In this document: positions 1 through 9,103 of the stretch, piece after piece
Position numbering within the stretch: position 1 is the stretch's first letter
Layout of the letters: each line of letters begins with the position of its first letter
DNA from: Cyclobacteriaceae bacterium
Lineage (GTDB): Bacteria; Bacteroidota; Bacteroidia; Cytophagales; Cyclobacteriaceae
DNA: 64,000 bases
NCBI GenBank assembly: GCA_019694875.1
Contig: JAIBBC010000002.1
Location: forward strand, 310,001 to 374,000
Direction: 5' to 3'
Position numbers and translations under genes: made by a program
The notes under the pieces: generated by a model
What the model was told of the DNA's origin: nothing
Database searches by the model: none
What the model saw: the letters and a program-made list of their open reading frames with translations, nothing else

Positions 1-2
1 TC

Positions 3-1115
3 CAAAACATCGTTGATGAAGGTGTGGTTGTGAAAAAAGGTGACTGGGTGGCGACACTTGATCGCACAGAATTCCAGAATAAACTGGGCGACAAAAATAT
101 TGAGCTTGAAAAAGCAAATTCAAAGTACACGCAAACTCAGCTTGATACAACGCTTACCATGCGCCAGTCGCGCGATGAACTCATCAACCTGAAGTATGGC
201 GTGGATGAGAAGCAGATCGTGCTTGAACAATCCAAATACGAGCCGCCTGCAACCATCAAGCAGAACGAAATCAATTACGATAAAGCCGTGCGGGCTTATG
301 AGCAAGCACTTGAGAACTACAAAATCAAAAAGAATCAGAACGTTGAAAAAATGCGCGAAGTGGCCGCCGAGCTTCGGAAAGTGCGCAACGAAATGGATAA
401 CATGTCGAAAATCGGGGAGGCCTTTAACATCATTGCCCCGGAACCCGGGATGGTGATTTACAGCAAAGACTGGAGTGGAAAACCAATAAAGGCAGGTTCA
501 ACTATTCAGATGTGGGATCCCGTAGTTGCCAAACTTCCTGACCTCTCACTGATGATCTCTAAAACGTATGTCAATGAAGTAGATGTGCGCAAAGTGAAAG
601 TCGGCCAGCCCGTGGATGTGGGTCTCGATGCATATCCTGATAAGAAATTAAAAGGTACCGTTGTTCGCGTGGCGAACGTGGGTGAACAACGCCCGAATTC
701 CGATGCAAAAGTGTTTGAAGTTACGATCGAGATCAAGGGTACTGATATGAGCCTGCGTCCGGCCATGACAACAAGCAATAAAATCATCGCGAATCAGCTC
801 GACAGTGTGTTGTATGTTCCGCTTGAGTGCCTTCACAGTCAAAGCGATACCATCACATATGTTTACAAGAGTGATGGCTTAAAAATCAGCAAGCAGGAGG
901 TTATCGTGGGCGATGCCAATGCCAATGATGTTGTGATCAAAGGTGGTTTGAAACTGAATGACAGGGTTTATCTGTCAAACCCTGCAGGTCAGGAAGACGA
1001 AGATGTGAATCTGCTTCCTGAAATGAACGGCAAGCGTAAGAAGAAAGAAGCAAAAGAAGAGGAGAAGAAAGATTTGCCCCCTGCTACACCTGCGATAATC
1101 TCTAAAGCGCAATAA
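3..1115 (+). CDS. HlyD-family periplasmic adaptor of a tripartite efflux system, 5'-truncated
   Basis: The reading frame is open to the left edge, and the residues before the first in-frame GTG at 24 (QNIVDEG) fit the family, so the true start lies outside the window. A lipoyl half motif (VKKGDWVATLD) is followed by a long coiled-coil hairpin of roughly 110 residues, then the second lipoyl half (IIAPEPGMVIY) and a beta-barrel domain. This is the MacA/HlyD layout: the protein bridges an inner-membrane ABC permease to an outer-membrane TolC channel. The end is odd: after the membrane-proximal domain comes a Lys/Glu-rich tail (KRKKKEAKEEEKK). The stop abuts the GTG of the permease gene with no gap, so the two are surely cotranscribed. 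The substrate is unknown. Confidence 0.88.
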   Translation, partial: QNIVDEGVVVKKGDWVATLDRTEFQNKLGDKNIELEKANSKYTQTQLDTTLTMRQSRDELINLKYGVDEKQIVLEQSKYEPPATIKQNEINYDKAVRAYEQALENYKIKKNQNVEKMREVAAELRKVRNEMDNMSKIGEAFNIIAPEPGMVIYSKDWSGKPIKAGSTIQMWDPVVAKLPDLSLMISKTYVNEVDVRKVKVGQPVDVGLDAYPDKKLKGTVVRVANVGEQRPNSDAKVFEVTIEIKGTDMSLRPAMTTSNKIIANQLDSVLYVPLECLHSQSDTITYVYKSDGLKISKQEVIVGDANANDVVIKGGLKLNDRVYLSNPAGQEDEDVNLLPEMNGKRKKKEAKEEEKKDLPPATPAIISKAQ

Positions 1116-2507
1116 GTGAAATCGATATTTTCTCAACGCGTACTGGCTAATCTTTACATAGCCATTGGGGCCGTACTAACCAACAAGATCAGGTCGCTGC
1201 TCACCGCACTTGGTATTATCTTCGGTGTTGCCGCGGTGATTGCCATGCTGGCCATTGGAAACGGTGCGCAGCAGGAGATTCTTGCCCAAATCAAACTGGT
1301 TGGTGTGAACAACATTGTGATCAAACCGATCATTGAGCAGGAAGAAGAAAAGATTGCAGAGAATACAGGCGCGAAGAAGGAAAAGAAAAAGTTTTCCCCA
1401 GGCCTTACGATCCGCGATGTAAACAGCATCCGCGAAACGATTCCCGGTATTACCAAAATGAGCCCGGAAATTATCCTTAACACGTATGTGATCCGAAGCG
1501 GCATCAGGCGTTCAGCCAAGCTCGTGGGCATTGACCCTTCATACTTCGATATTTTCAGTTTCGAATTACAGGAAGGTCAGCGATTCAACGATGAACAATT
1601 GAAAATCGGAGCTCCGGTATGTGTAATCGGGAATTCCATTAAAACTAAATTTTTCCCAACCGAAGATCCGATTGGTAAATCCATCAAGGTAGGCCCTCAT
1701 TGGCTGAAAATTGTTGGCGTGATGAAAGAGCGCCTCGTTTCAAAAACGAGTATCAGCAAGCTCGGTATTCGCGATTTTAACATGGACATCTATGCACCAC
1801 TTCAAACTGTGCTGGTACGTTACCGTAACCGGGATGTAATTTCTGCCGAAGCATTGCGCAAGGAAGCGATGAAAAGCGGGGGTAACTTCATTATCATTGG
1901 CGGAGGAGGTGACGGTGACGAGCAGACCGAGGAAGAGCAAATGGAGTCTAAAAACTATCATCAACTCGACAGGCTCGTAATTCAGGTAGAGCAAACGGAA
2001 CAACTTCAGCCCATTGCGGAGATCATTTCACGAATGCTGGAGAGAAGACACTACGAGTTAGTTGATTATGAAATTGAAATTCCGGAATTGCTGCTCAAGC
2101 AGCAACAACGCACAAACGACATTTTCAATTACGTACTGGGCGCTATTGCCGGTATCTCGCTTCTGGTAGGCGGTATCGGGATCATGAACATCATGCTGGC
2201 TTCAGTACTCGAACGTATTAAAGAAATTGGTTTGCGTCTTTCTATTGGCGCGAAGAAGACCGACATCATCCAGCAGTTTTTGTTCGAAGCCGTGATGATT
2301 AGCGTGACGGGCGGGATTATTGGTGTGATTCTCGGGATTTCACTTGCCTACCTGGTGTCCTCGGTAGCTGATATTCCTACGGTAATCAGTTTCATGTCAA
2401 TTGTTTTGTCTTTCGGTGTGGCCGCAACTGTAGGATTGATTTTCGGAATTGCACCGGCACGCAAAGCTGCTAACCAAGACCCCATTACCTCCCTGCGTTA
2501 TGAATAA
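1116..2507 (+). CDS. MacB/FtsX-type ABC transporter permease without ATPase domain
   Basis: The 463-residue protein has one N-terminal membrane segment (about residues 14-45), a large periplasmic MacB-PCD domain, and three C-terminal membrane segments containing the FtsX signature region (GGIGIMNIMLASVLERIKEIGLR). It starts with GTG directly after the adaptor stop. True MacB carries its own N-terminal ATPase; this protein does not, so the nucleotide-binding subunit must be separate, probably upstream of the window. A charged loop (EEEKIAENTGAKKEKKK) sits in the periplasmic domain. Role inferred from the family: mechanotransmission export of a small molecule or a peptide together with the flanking adaptor and channel. 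Confidence 0.88.
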   Translation: MKSIFSQRVLANLYIAIGAVLTNKIRSLLTALGIIFGVAAVIAMLAIGNGAQQEILAQIKLVGVNNIVIKPIIEQEEEKIAENTGAKKEKKKFSPGLTIRDVNSIRETIPGITKMSPEIILNTYVIRSGIRRSAKLVGIDPSYFDIFSFELQEGQRFNDEQLKIGAPVCVIGNSIKTKFFPTEDPIGKSIKVGPHWLKIVGVMKERLVSKTSISKLGIRDFNMDIYAPLQTVLVRYRNRDVISAEALRKEAMKSGGNFIIIGGGGDGDEQTEEEQMESKNYHQLDRLVIQVEQTEQLQPIAEIISRMLERRHYELVDYEIEIPELLLKQQQRTNDIFNYVLGAIAGISLLVGGIGIMNIMLASVLERIKEIGLRLSIGAKKTDIIQQFLFEAVMISVTGGIIGVILGISLAYLVSSVADIPTVISFMSIVLSFGVAATVGLIFGIAPARKAANQDPITSLRYE

Positions 2508-3957
2508 GTTTAGAGTAGTTGTAACAATATTATCTATCGCTATTTGTGGAAATGCCCTGGCTCAGCAGGCATATTCGCTGGAGGATGTGATTCAACTTGC
2601 AAAGAATCAGTCGCCTTTTGCCAAGCAGGCTGAAACCCGGAAAGAAAACCGGTACTGGCAATACAGATTTTATAAGACAAACTATAATCCACAGTTACGA
2701 TTAAACGGAAACTTCCCGGACTACAATAAAGATTACTTTCAGAACCGTTTGGATGATGGTACTATCAAATACCAGCAACGCGAGCAAACGAATGCCACAC
2801 TTAACCTTGGGTTGGAGCAGCCGATCTTCTTTACCGGTGGAACAGTTTCTGTGAACACTGGACTGAACCGGTATGATGACTATTTCTATGATATCAAACA
2901 GTTTAGCGGAACAGTGGTTAACGTCCGGTTGGATCAACCAATTTTAGGATTCAACGACTTACGCTGGGATAGAAAAACTGAGCCGCTGCGTTACGAAGAA
3001 TCGAAGCGGTCTTTCGTGGAGGAGATGGAATCAATATCGCAGCAGGCGGCCACACGTTTCTTCACGGTGCTCGATGCGCAGATCAACCTGCAGCTTGCCG
3101 AGTATAACCTTGCAAACAACGATACCATTTACAAAATCGAACAGGGACGCTACAACATCGGAACGACAACGAAAGACAAATTGCTCCAGGCGGAACTTCA
3201 ATTACTTCAGTCGCGGCAACAAGTTACTGCTGCGCGGATTAATCTTCAGAACTCGAAACTCAACATGCGATCATACATCGGCTTAAAAGAGTTTGATGAA
3301 TTTAAACTTGTGCTTCCGGAATCCATTCCGGTTCTCAGGCTTTCCGCTGAACGTGCACTTGATTATGCTCGCCAGAATCGTGCAGACTATATCGCCTTTG
3401 AACGAAGAAAAATTGAAGCTGATCGGGAAGTAGCGCAGGCGCGGGGACAACGATACCAGATTAACCTGGTTGCTTCTTACGGATTGAACAACAGCGGTGA
3501 CCAGATGTCGGCTTTGTATGACGACCCCTTGTCGCAACAGCGCATTAACCTGGGTTTTAATTTCCCGGTGTTGGATTGGGGACGCAACCGCGCCCGCATG
3601 AGAACTGCAATGGCAAACCAGAAGTTAAATGATTATGTGATCGCACAGGACGAAGTTATTTTCGAGCAGGAAATACTGACGCAGGTGGCGCAGTTTGAGG
3701 TGTTGCTGAGTCAGATTGAAATCACTAAAAAGTCGGATGAGATTGCGCAGGAACGCTACATGGTTTCGCAGAACCGCTACCTGATTGGTAAGATTGATAT
3801 TACCAACCTCAACCTTGCGTTGAAAGATAAGGATGAAGCGAAACGCGCATACGTTGCTGCATTGCGCGCTTTCTGGACTGCTTATTATGAGTTGAGGAGA
3901 TTAACCCTATACGATTTTTCTTCCGACCGGTTGCTTTACAATCCTGACGCTAAATAA
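2500..3957 (+). CDS. TolC-family outer membrane efflux channel
   Basis: The start is the ATG at 2500, which overlaps the permease stop by 8 bases (ATGAATAA). Choosing it gives a clean signal peptide (MNKFRVVVTILSIAICGNALAQ), and residues read upstream of it have no such character. The 485-residue product has the two long helical repeats typical of TolC/OEP proteins (for example the Gln-rich helices around EEMESISQQAATRF and DEVIFEQEILTQVAQFEVLL). It forms the trimeric outer membrane duct for the adaptor and permease encoded just upstream. It is the last gene of the operon; the next gene is convergent. Confidence 0.9.
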   Translation: MNKFRVVVTILSIAICGNALAQQAYSLEDVIQLAKNQSPFAKQAETRKENRYWQYRFYKTNYNPQLRLNGNFPDYNKDYFQNRLDDGTIKYQQREQTNATLNLGLEQPIFFTGGTVSVNTGLNRYDDYFYDIKQFSGTVVNVRLDQPILGFNDLRWDRKTEPLRYEESKRSFVEEMESISQQAATRFFTVLDAQINLQLAEYNLANNDTIYKIEQGRYNIGTTTKDKLLQAELQLLQSRQQVTAARINLQNSKLNMRSYIGLKEFDEFKLVLPESIPVLRLSAERALDYARQNRADYIAFERRKIEADREVAQARGQRYQINLVASYGLNNSGDQMSALYDDPLSQQRINLGFNFPVLDWGRNRARMRTAMANQKLNDYVIAQDEVIFEQEILTQVAQFEVLLSQIEITKKSDEIAQERYMVSQNRYLIGKIDITNLNLALKDKDEAKRAYVAALRAFWTAYYELRRLTLYDFSSDRLLYNPDAK

Positions 3958-3993
3958 AGTTCTGTCGCTTCCGGACTTATGCTGAACAAATGT

Positions 3994-5031
3994 TCACCAC
4001 TTAAGTGGGAATGGCGATTCAGCGTAGCCGATTGCGAAGTCAGCGCCCCCGTTGAAGACAGAAACGCCCATGTACCACATTCTCACTTTGTTATTTTCAA
4101 TGATTACGGTTGGAGCAATAACGGAGTTTGATTCCCATTCGTATTCCTTTTTCAGGATCGGCTCCGGATAAACTTCGTAAGGCCCCAGGATGTTGGCACT
4201 GCGGGCCACACCAATACCGGTATCGCCTGAAATAAAGAGGTAAAAGATGTTGTCGGGTCCTTTAACGATTTCCGGTTCTTTAATCACTTCTGCCCAGTCG
4301 AGATCGAAGTCTGCACCGCTGATGATCGGATCCGGGAGTTTTGTCCATGTTTCTCCATCGGTTGAAGTTGCGCCTAAAATTCCCAGAAATGCAGGACTGC
4401 AATTTTCGATACAATATCCTACATACAACATGTAGTACGTATCACCTTCCCGAATAACGGTTGGGGAGAATAAAGCATTGGCATCTTTTGAATTGGTAGC
4501 ACCTAAGGTCAGCACTGGATCTGAAGATGATCGCGTGAAGGTTACGGTATTATCAGACTTCGCTAAACCGATTTCACCCTCGGCTACAATTTTTCCTACT
4601 GCTTCCGCTTCATCCGGGTAACCACAATAGTACATCCATAACTGCTCACCTGTCCTGATTACCGATACCGCTTCAAGGTGATCGTCCCACGTGCCGGGTG
4701 TAACGTCCAGTGCAATGCTTTCAGCGCCTGAAATCTCGTTCGCAGGTTGCCAGTGAGTTCCATCAATTGATTTAGCACCCGCAATAATCAATTTCTCCTG
4801 CGGGTTGAGCGTCAGGCTTGAGTAATACATTCTCAGGGTGTCGCCATCGCGGACAATGCTTGGATCGGCCGCAGTGAGTGTACCCTCCCAAACGGGGTCA
4901 GCGCGTTTTGTAAATTTGATTTTGGATTTGGCAATTTCATCCGAACCGCACGTTGCCAGCAACGCGGCCATGAATGACAGGTAAATGCATGACAGGATTT
5001 TACGGATGTTGTGTTTCTTCATCTTCTTCAT
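3994..5031 (-). CDS. lipoprotein with five-bladed beta-propeller (GH43/GH32-like fold)
   Basis: The 345-residue protein has a lipoprotein-type leader ending LLATC, followed by repeated propeller-like blades with patterns such as ADPSIVRDGDTLRMYYSS, SPTVIREGDTYYMLYVG and APTVIIENNKVRMWYMG. These repeated 'D..V.....YYM.Y.G' strings are characteristic of glycoside hydrolase family 43/32-type propellers. I cannot identify the catalytic acids with confidence, so activity on a glycan is an inference. The start used (ATG at 5031) lies 32 bases inside the upstream gene; a second ATG at 5022 is equally possible. It is the last gene of a minus-strand group running from purB. Confidence 0.6.
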   Translation of the reverse strand: MKKMKKHNIRKILSCIYLSFMAALLATCGSDEIAKSKIKFTKRADPVWEGTLTAADPSIVRDGDTLRMYYSSLTLNPQEKLIIAGAKSIDGTHWQPANEISGAESIALDVTPGTWDDHLEAVSVIRTGEQLWMYYCGYPDEAEAVGKIVAEGEIGLAKSDNTVTFTRSSSDPVLTLGATNSKDANALFSPTVIREGDTYYMLYVGYCIENCSPAFLGILGATSTDGETWTKLPDPIISGADFDLDWAEVIKEPEIVKGPDNIFYLFISGDTGIGVARSANILGPYEVYPEPILKKEYEWESNSVIAPTVIIENNKVRMWYMGVSVFNGGADFAIGYAESPFPLKW

Positions 5032-5410
5032 TGTGAGCGAAATAGTCGATTCCCATAATCTCCCCAGCGTATTCCTTGAAGTGAAGCGTGTCGCCCACCT
5101 GCTTCTTTTCGTAATGATCGCTGTGGCAATTTACTTTTAGCACCTGGCCGTTCTCCAGTTCAACCAGTGCTACCCATTGATCGTGCTTTTGAGTGGTAAT
5201 CAGATAATCTTTTTGTTTGTAGCGCATGTAAGGATTCATGCTGGTTGCACTCACGTAATCTTTCGGAACGAACAACTTTTCTACGATGATCCCTTTCATA
5301 ATCAACGGAGGTGCAAACAAGAGGTCGTAAGCGAAAATACCGAGGATAATTAACGATGAGAAGAACACGGCATACTTGATGCCCGCCACGAGTTTTTTTG
5401 AGGTTGCCAT
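5000..5410 (-). CDS. small membrane-anchored protein of unknown function
   Basis: The 136-residue product has one hydrophobic segment near the N-terminus (about residues 11-33, KYAVFFSSLIILGIFAYDLLFAPP) and a soluble C-terminal part predicted to lie outside the cytoplasm. I do not recognise a named domain. The soluble part reads like a small beta-rich domain (LITTQKHDQWVALVELENGQ, then LKVNCHSDHYEKKQVGDTL). It lies 25 bases downstream of purB and overlaps the propeller lipoprotein gene by 32 bases, so the three are probably one transcript. Confidence 0.6.
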   Translation of the reverse strand: MATSKKLVAGIKYAVFFSSLIILGIFAYDLLFAPPLIMKGIIVEKLFVPKDYVSATSMNPYMRYKQKDYLITTQKHDQWVALVELENGQVLKVNCHSDHYEKKQVGDTLHFKEYAGEIMGIDYFAHNEEDEETQHP

Positions 5411-5435
5411 ACAGGGGGTTTAAGGGTGTTTCGCC

Positions 5436-6776
5436 TTAGATGCCTGTGTATGTGAATGGGGTTACTGCTTTTAACCGGTCTTTCACAGCTGCAGACACCT
5501 GAAGCGTGTCGATAAATTCTTCAATGTCTTTTTTAGTAACCTTCTCATTTTTCCGCGTAAGCGATTTTAATGCTTCATACGGATTCGGGTAATTTTCCCT
5601 GCGGAGAATGGTTTGAATCGCCTCTGCCACAACAGCCCAATTATCTTCCAGGTCCTTATCAATTGCAGCTTTATTTAACTCTAATTTACCGATTCCTTTT
5701 TCCAGCGATTTTAATGCAATAAACGTATGTGCCAGCGGTACACCGATATTTCTCAGTACTGTTGAGTCAGTCAGGTCGCGCTGCAGGCGTGATACTGGGA
5801 GCTTGGCCGACAGATGCTCGAATATTGCATTCGCGAATCCAAGGTTTCCTTCTGCATTTTCGAAGTCAATCGGGTTAACCTTGTGTGGCATAGCTGATGA
5901 GCCGATTTCACCCGCTTTGATTTTTTGTTTGAAATAATTCATTGAGATGTACTGCCATACATCGCGGCTGAAATCGATCAGGATCGTATTGATTCGTTTC
6001 AAGCCATCAAACAAGGCGGCCAGGTTATCGTAATGTTCGATTTGTGTTGTCGGGTGACTGCGTGACAGCCCGAGATTCTTTTGAACAAAGTCGTCACCGA
6101 ATTTTTTCCAGTCAATCTCAGGATATGCAACATGGTGTGCATTGAAATTGCCGGTCGCTCCGCCAAATTTTGCAGAATGCGGAATTGATTTCAGTAATTC
6201 AAGTTGTTTCGTAATACGCTCAGCAAATACCTGTATCTCTTTTCCAAGACGAGTAGGAGAAGCGGGTTGTCCGTGTGTGCGGGCAAGCATAGCAATATCC
6301 TTCCACTGATCTGCAAGTCCGGAAAGCAACGACATCTGCTTGTGAACAGCCGGAAGCATTTCCGCATCCATAAACTCTTTCAGCGAAAGCGGAATGGCGG
6401 TGTTGTTAACATCCTGTGACGTCAATCCGAAGTGAATAAACTCTTTGAATTCACCCAAGCCAAGCGCATCAAACTTATTTTTAATGAAATACTCAACCGC
6501 TTTAACATCGTGGTTGGTGGTTTTCTCGATTTCCTTGATTGCTAATGCATCAGCCTCCGAAAGATTTTCGAATAACTTTCTGAGGGCGTTATCGTGCTTA
6601 CCGGCAATCTTTTTCAATTCCGGCAGTGTACTTGTCAGCGCAATAAAATATTCCACTTCTACCCGCACCCGGTATCGTATCAATCCAAACTCCGAGAAGT
6701 AAGGTGCAAGCGTTTGGGTGGCTGAAAAATAGCGGCCATCGACAGGAGCAATGGCGTTGAGCGTGTTTAGCTGCAC
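5436..6776 (-). CDS. purB: adenylosuccinate lyase
   Basis: PurB cleaves adenylosuccinate to AMP and fumarate, and SAICAR to AICAR, in purine synthesis. The fumarase-superfamily signature GSSAMPHKVNP is present (about residues 292-302), as are THGQPASPT and the N-terminal NAIAPVDGRY block that begins most PurB proteins. I chose the GTG at 6776 because it places that block at residues 7-16, as in the E. coli enzyme; the upstream TTG at 6806 adds ten residues with no support. The length is 446 residues, close to the usual 430-460. It is divergent from the plus-strand reductase gene. Confidence 0.93.
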   Translation of the reverse strand: MQLNTLNAIAPVDGRYFSATQTLAPYFSEFGLIRYRVRVEVEYFIALTSTLPELKKIAGKHDNALRKLFENLSEADALAIKEIEKTTNHDVKAVEYFIKNKFDALGLGEFKEFIHFGLTSQDVNNTAIPLSLKEFMDAEMLPAVHKQMSLLSGLADQWKDIAMLARTHGQPASPTRLGKEIQVFAERITKQLELLKSIPHSAKFGGATGNFNAHHVAYPEIDWKKFGDDFVQKNLGLSRSHPTTQIEHYDNLAALFDGLKRINTILIDFSRDVWQYISMNYFKQKIKAGEIGSSAMPHKVNPIDFENAEGNLGFANAIFEHLSAKLPVSRLQRDLTDSTVLRNIGVPLAHTFIALKSLEKGIGKLELNKAAIDKDLEDNWAVVAEAIQTILRRENYPNPYEALKSLTRKNEKVTKKDIEEFIDTLQVSAAVKDRLKAVTPFTYTGI

Positions 6777-6813
6777 GGTATGACTATTAAGCTGTAAAAA
6801 TAACAAAAAACGC

Positions 6814-6821
6814 TACTTTTG
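6814..6821 (+). promoter_or_regulatory. candidate Bacteroidota -7 promoter box (TACTTTTG)
   Basis: The octamer matches the TAnnTTTG -7 element and lies 60 bases before the ATG of the reductase gene, in the purB/reductase divergent gap. No clear TTTG -33 element sits 19 bases upstream, so support is the -7 match and position only. Confidence 0.35.
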
Positions 6822-6881
6822 CGACCAATCCGAAAACCTGTTTCGGCAAAATACTGTTATACAGCAAATCTGGCACTGATC

Positions 6882-8012
6882 ATGGCATTTGGACTTTTCA
6901 AGAAAAAAGAAAACAGCTCATCCGCTTCTACTAAACCGGAATCGCGCGGACCGCATTATTACGATTTGGCGGTAAAGAACATTGTGAACGAAACAAAGGA
7001 TGCGATCACGGTCGTGTTTGAACAGCCTGCCGACAAACTGAATTATAAATCGGGTCAGTTTTTAACCCTTATTATTCCAATTCAGGGAAAAGAAGTGCGG
7101 AGAGCTTATTCGCTTTGTTCGTCACCCTTTACCGATAACGATCTTGCTGTTACGGTGAAGCGCGTGGATAAAGGTTTGATGTCGAACTGGCTTCCGGATA
7201 ATCTGAAGGCCGGCAGCAAGATCAAGGTGATGGAGCCGATGGGGCAATTCACTACCGAGTTCAACACGGAAAACAAGCGTCACCTTATCATGTTCGCGGG
7301 CGGATCGGGTATCACCCCGATGATGTCGATCATTAAAAGCACATTAACACAAGAGCCCAACAGCATCTGTTCACTCATTTATTGCAACCGCGATATCGAC
7401 AGCATCATTTTTAAAGACGCGTTCGATAAACTCCAGACAACATACGAAGGCAGATTGCACGTGATTCATGTGCTTGACAACGCACCGATGAACTGGCAGG
7501 GTTATTCCGGTTTGCTGAATCATGAGATGCTGAAAAAATTATTTGAACGTATTCCGGATTGGGGCATCGATAACACCACATACCTGATGTGCGGGCCGGA
7601 AGGGATGATGAAGAACGTGGAGACACTTCTTGAACAGCATTCTATTCCGAAAGAGAAAGTATTCAAAGAAAGTTTTGTTCAGGGAACGATTGATAAAGAA
7701 ACGAAAACAGAAACTGCTGTCGCGGATAATGAACTCAAGACACGTGAAGTTACGATCCGCTACGATGGCCAGGAGTACAAAGTGTCGGTTCCGCCTAACA
7801 GCACTATTCTTGAAACCGCGCTCGATCAGGGAATTGATTTGCCTTATAGCTGTCAAAGCGGACTGTGTACCGCATGTCGCGGCAGGGCTTTATCCGGCAA
7901 AGTTAAGCTCGATGAAGAGGAGGGTCTGTCACAATCTGAGCGCAACGAAGGATACGTGCTCACCTGCGTTGGCCACCCGCTCACCGATGATGTAGTGATT
8001 GAAATCGGCTAA
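6882..8012 (+). CDS. ferredoxin--NADP(+) reductase-type flavoprotein with C-terminal 2Fe-2S domain
   Basis: The start is the ATG at 6882 (MAFGLFKKK); the frame is open further upstream but has no family resemblance there. Domain order: FAD-binding barrel with RAYS at residues 74-77, NAD(P)-binding fold with GGSGITPM at 140-147, then a plant-type ferredoxin domain with Cys324, Cys329, Cys332 and Cys362 (C-x4-C-x2-C...C). This is the PaaE/HmpX architecture: electrons pass from NAD(P)H through FAD to the 2Fe-2S centre and on to a partner oxygenase or desaturase. No partner is encoded nearby, so the substrate system is open. It converges with the following serine hydrolase gene, the two stop codons overlapping by 4 bases. 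Confidence 0.88.
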   Translation: MAFGLFKKKENSSSASTKPESRGPHYYDLAVKNIVNETKDAITVVFEQPADKLNYKSGQFLTLIIPIQGKEVRRAYSLCSSPFTDNDLAVTVKRVDKGLMSNWLPDNLKAGSKIKVMEPMGQFTTEFNTENKRHLIMFAGGSGITPMMSIIKSTLTQEPNSICSLIYCNRDIDSIIFKDAFDKLQTTYEGRLHVIHVLDNAPMNWQGYSGLLNHEMLKKLFERIPDWGIDNTTYLMCGPEGMMKNVETLLEQHSIPKEKVFKESFVQGTIDKETKTETAVADNELKTREVTIRYDGQEYKVSVPPNSTILETALDQGIDLPYSCQSGLCTACRGRALSGKVKLDEEEGLSQSERNEGYVLTCVGHPLTDDVVIEIG

Positions 8013-9103
8013 TCAAGCCAGTTGTATTTCTGAAGGACTTCCAAAACCTGGGCGCGTTTAGGCTCCTGTTGTACCGGGATGTTGCAAAGCACTACATAGA
8101 TAATTCCTTTTGACGGAATGCTTACGTAATCGCAGTAAAATCCACCCTGTGTTCCGGTGTGTGAAATCATTTTTGATCCGTCAGCCAATGTTTCGATAAA
8201 CCAGCTGTACCCGATGAATGGTTTTTCTGTACTCTGCCAGTTGGGATATTCAGTTATCGTACGGGAACGTTCGATCATATCTTTTGTGAGGAATGCAGTG
8301 CGTTGAATGGCGTGTTCATACTGAATTAATTCTTCTGCCGAGCTCCACACGCCTCCGTTGCCTGCCGCGGGAAATGTCGGTTCTTCACCGTAATCTTTTT
8401 CAATAAACCCTGATGCAGTACGTAAATAAGCATGTGACACACCTGTTTCAGGGAACGGGCCATCGGTAATCACACTTGTTTTCATGCCGGCAGAGTCAAA
8501 GATTTTCTCCTTCACAACCTCCTGCCATTTGCGGCCGGTAACTTTCTCAATGATCAATGCGAGCCCATTGAATGCAGGGTTCGAGTATTCGTACCGGCTT
8601 CCGGGTTCAAACAAAAGCGAATCGTTCAATTTTATGGGAGCAAAATTTTCTTCATCCTTTGCTGTAATCAAAAATGCGCTGTCAAGCAGTTGTCTACGAT
8701 TGTCGGGCAGGCCTGAGGTGTGTGTAAGCAAATGATGGATGCGAATTTTTTTGGCGAGTTCAGGATTTTTAAAATCAGGGAAATATTTAAAAAGGCTGTC
8801 ATTCAGCGAAAGTTTACCTTCCAGCGAAAGCGCAAGAATGGTGTTGGATACAAATGTTTTGGAGATTGATCCGGTATTGAACAATGTCTTGGACGTGATT
8901 TTCTCTTTGGTTTTCAGATCAGCCACCCCGTACGCCAGAGAGAACACAACCGAATCATTTTTTACAATCATCACAACTCCACCCGGTTCATCGTCTTTGA
9001 GCTGTGGTTTGAAAATCTGGTTGATTTCCTTTTGAAACGGGGGTTCATCATTGCACGCTGTAAGTACAATGATGACGATTAGAGGCAGGATTAATTTTTT
9101 CAT
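8009..9103 (-). CDS. class C beta-lactamase-family serine hydrolase, lipoprotein
   Basis: The 364-residue protein carries a lipoprotein signal (IIVLTAC, Cys17), so it should sit on an envelope membrane. The active-site set of the family is present: S79-I-S-K82, a Y-S-N triad in RYEYSNPAFN, and HTG in SHTGTQGGF. Such proteins are usually esterases or D-amino peptidases rather than true beta-lactamases; the substrate is not visible from sequence. The start codon overlaps the stop of the upstream CDF transporter by 4 bases (ATGA), so the two are translationally coupled within a four-gene minus-strand run (11356 to 8009). Confidence 0.85.
   Translation of the reverse strand: MKKLILPLIVIIVLTACNDEPPFQKEINQIFKPQLKDDEPGGVVMIVKNDSVVFSLAYGVADLKTKEKITSKTLFNTGSISKTFVSNTILALSLEGKLSLNDSLFKYFPDFKNPELAKKIRIHHLLTHTSGLPDNRRQLLDSAFLITAKDEENFAPIKLNDSLLFEPGSRYEYSNPAFNGLALIIEKVTGRKWQEVVKEKIFDSAGMKTSVITDGPFPETGVSHAYLRTASGFIEKDYGEEPTFPAAGNGGVWSSAEELIQYEHAIQRTAFLTKDMIERSRTITEYPNWQSTEKPFIGYSWFIETLADGSKMISHTGTQGGFYCDYVSIPSKGIIYVVLCNIPVQQEPKRAQVLEVLQKYNWLD

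Noticed and set aside
2449-2499. Upstream start for the TolC-type gene
   Set aside because: It lies within the permease gene and codes a non-signal-like stretch; the ATG at 2500 begins a normal signal peptide.
3985-4005. TGAACA/TGTTCA palindrome after the TolC-type gene
   Set aside because: Only a 2-base loop and no T run, so not a terminator; too short to claim as an operator.
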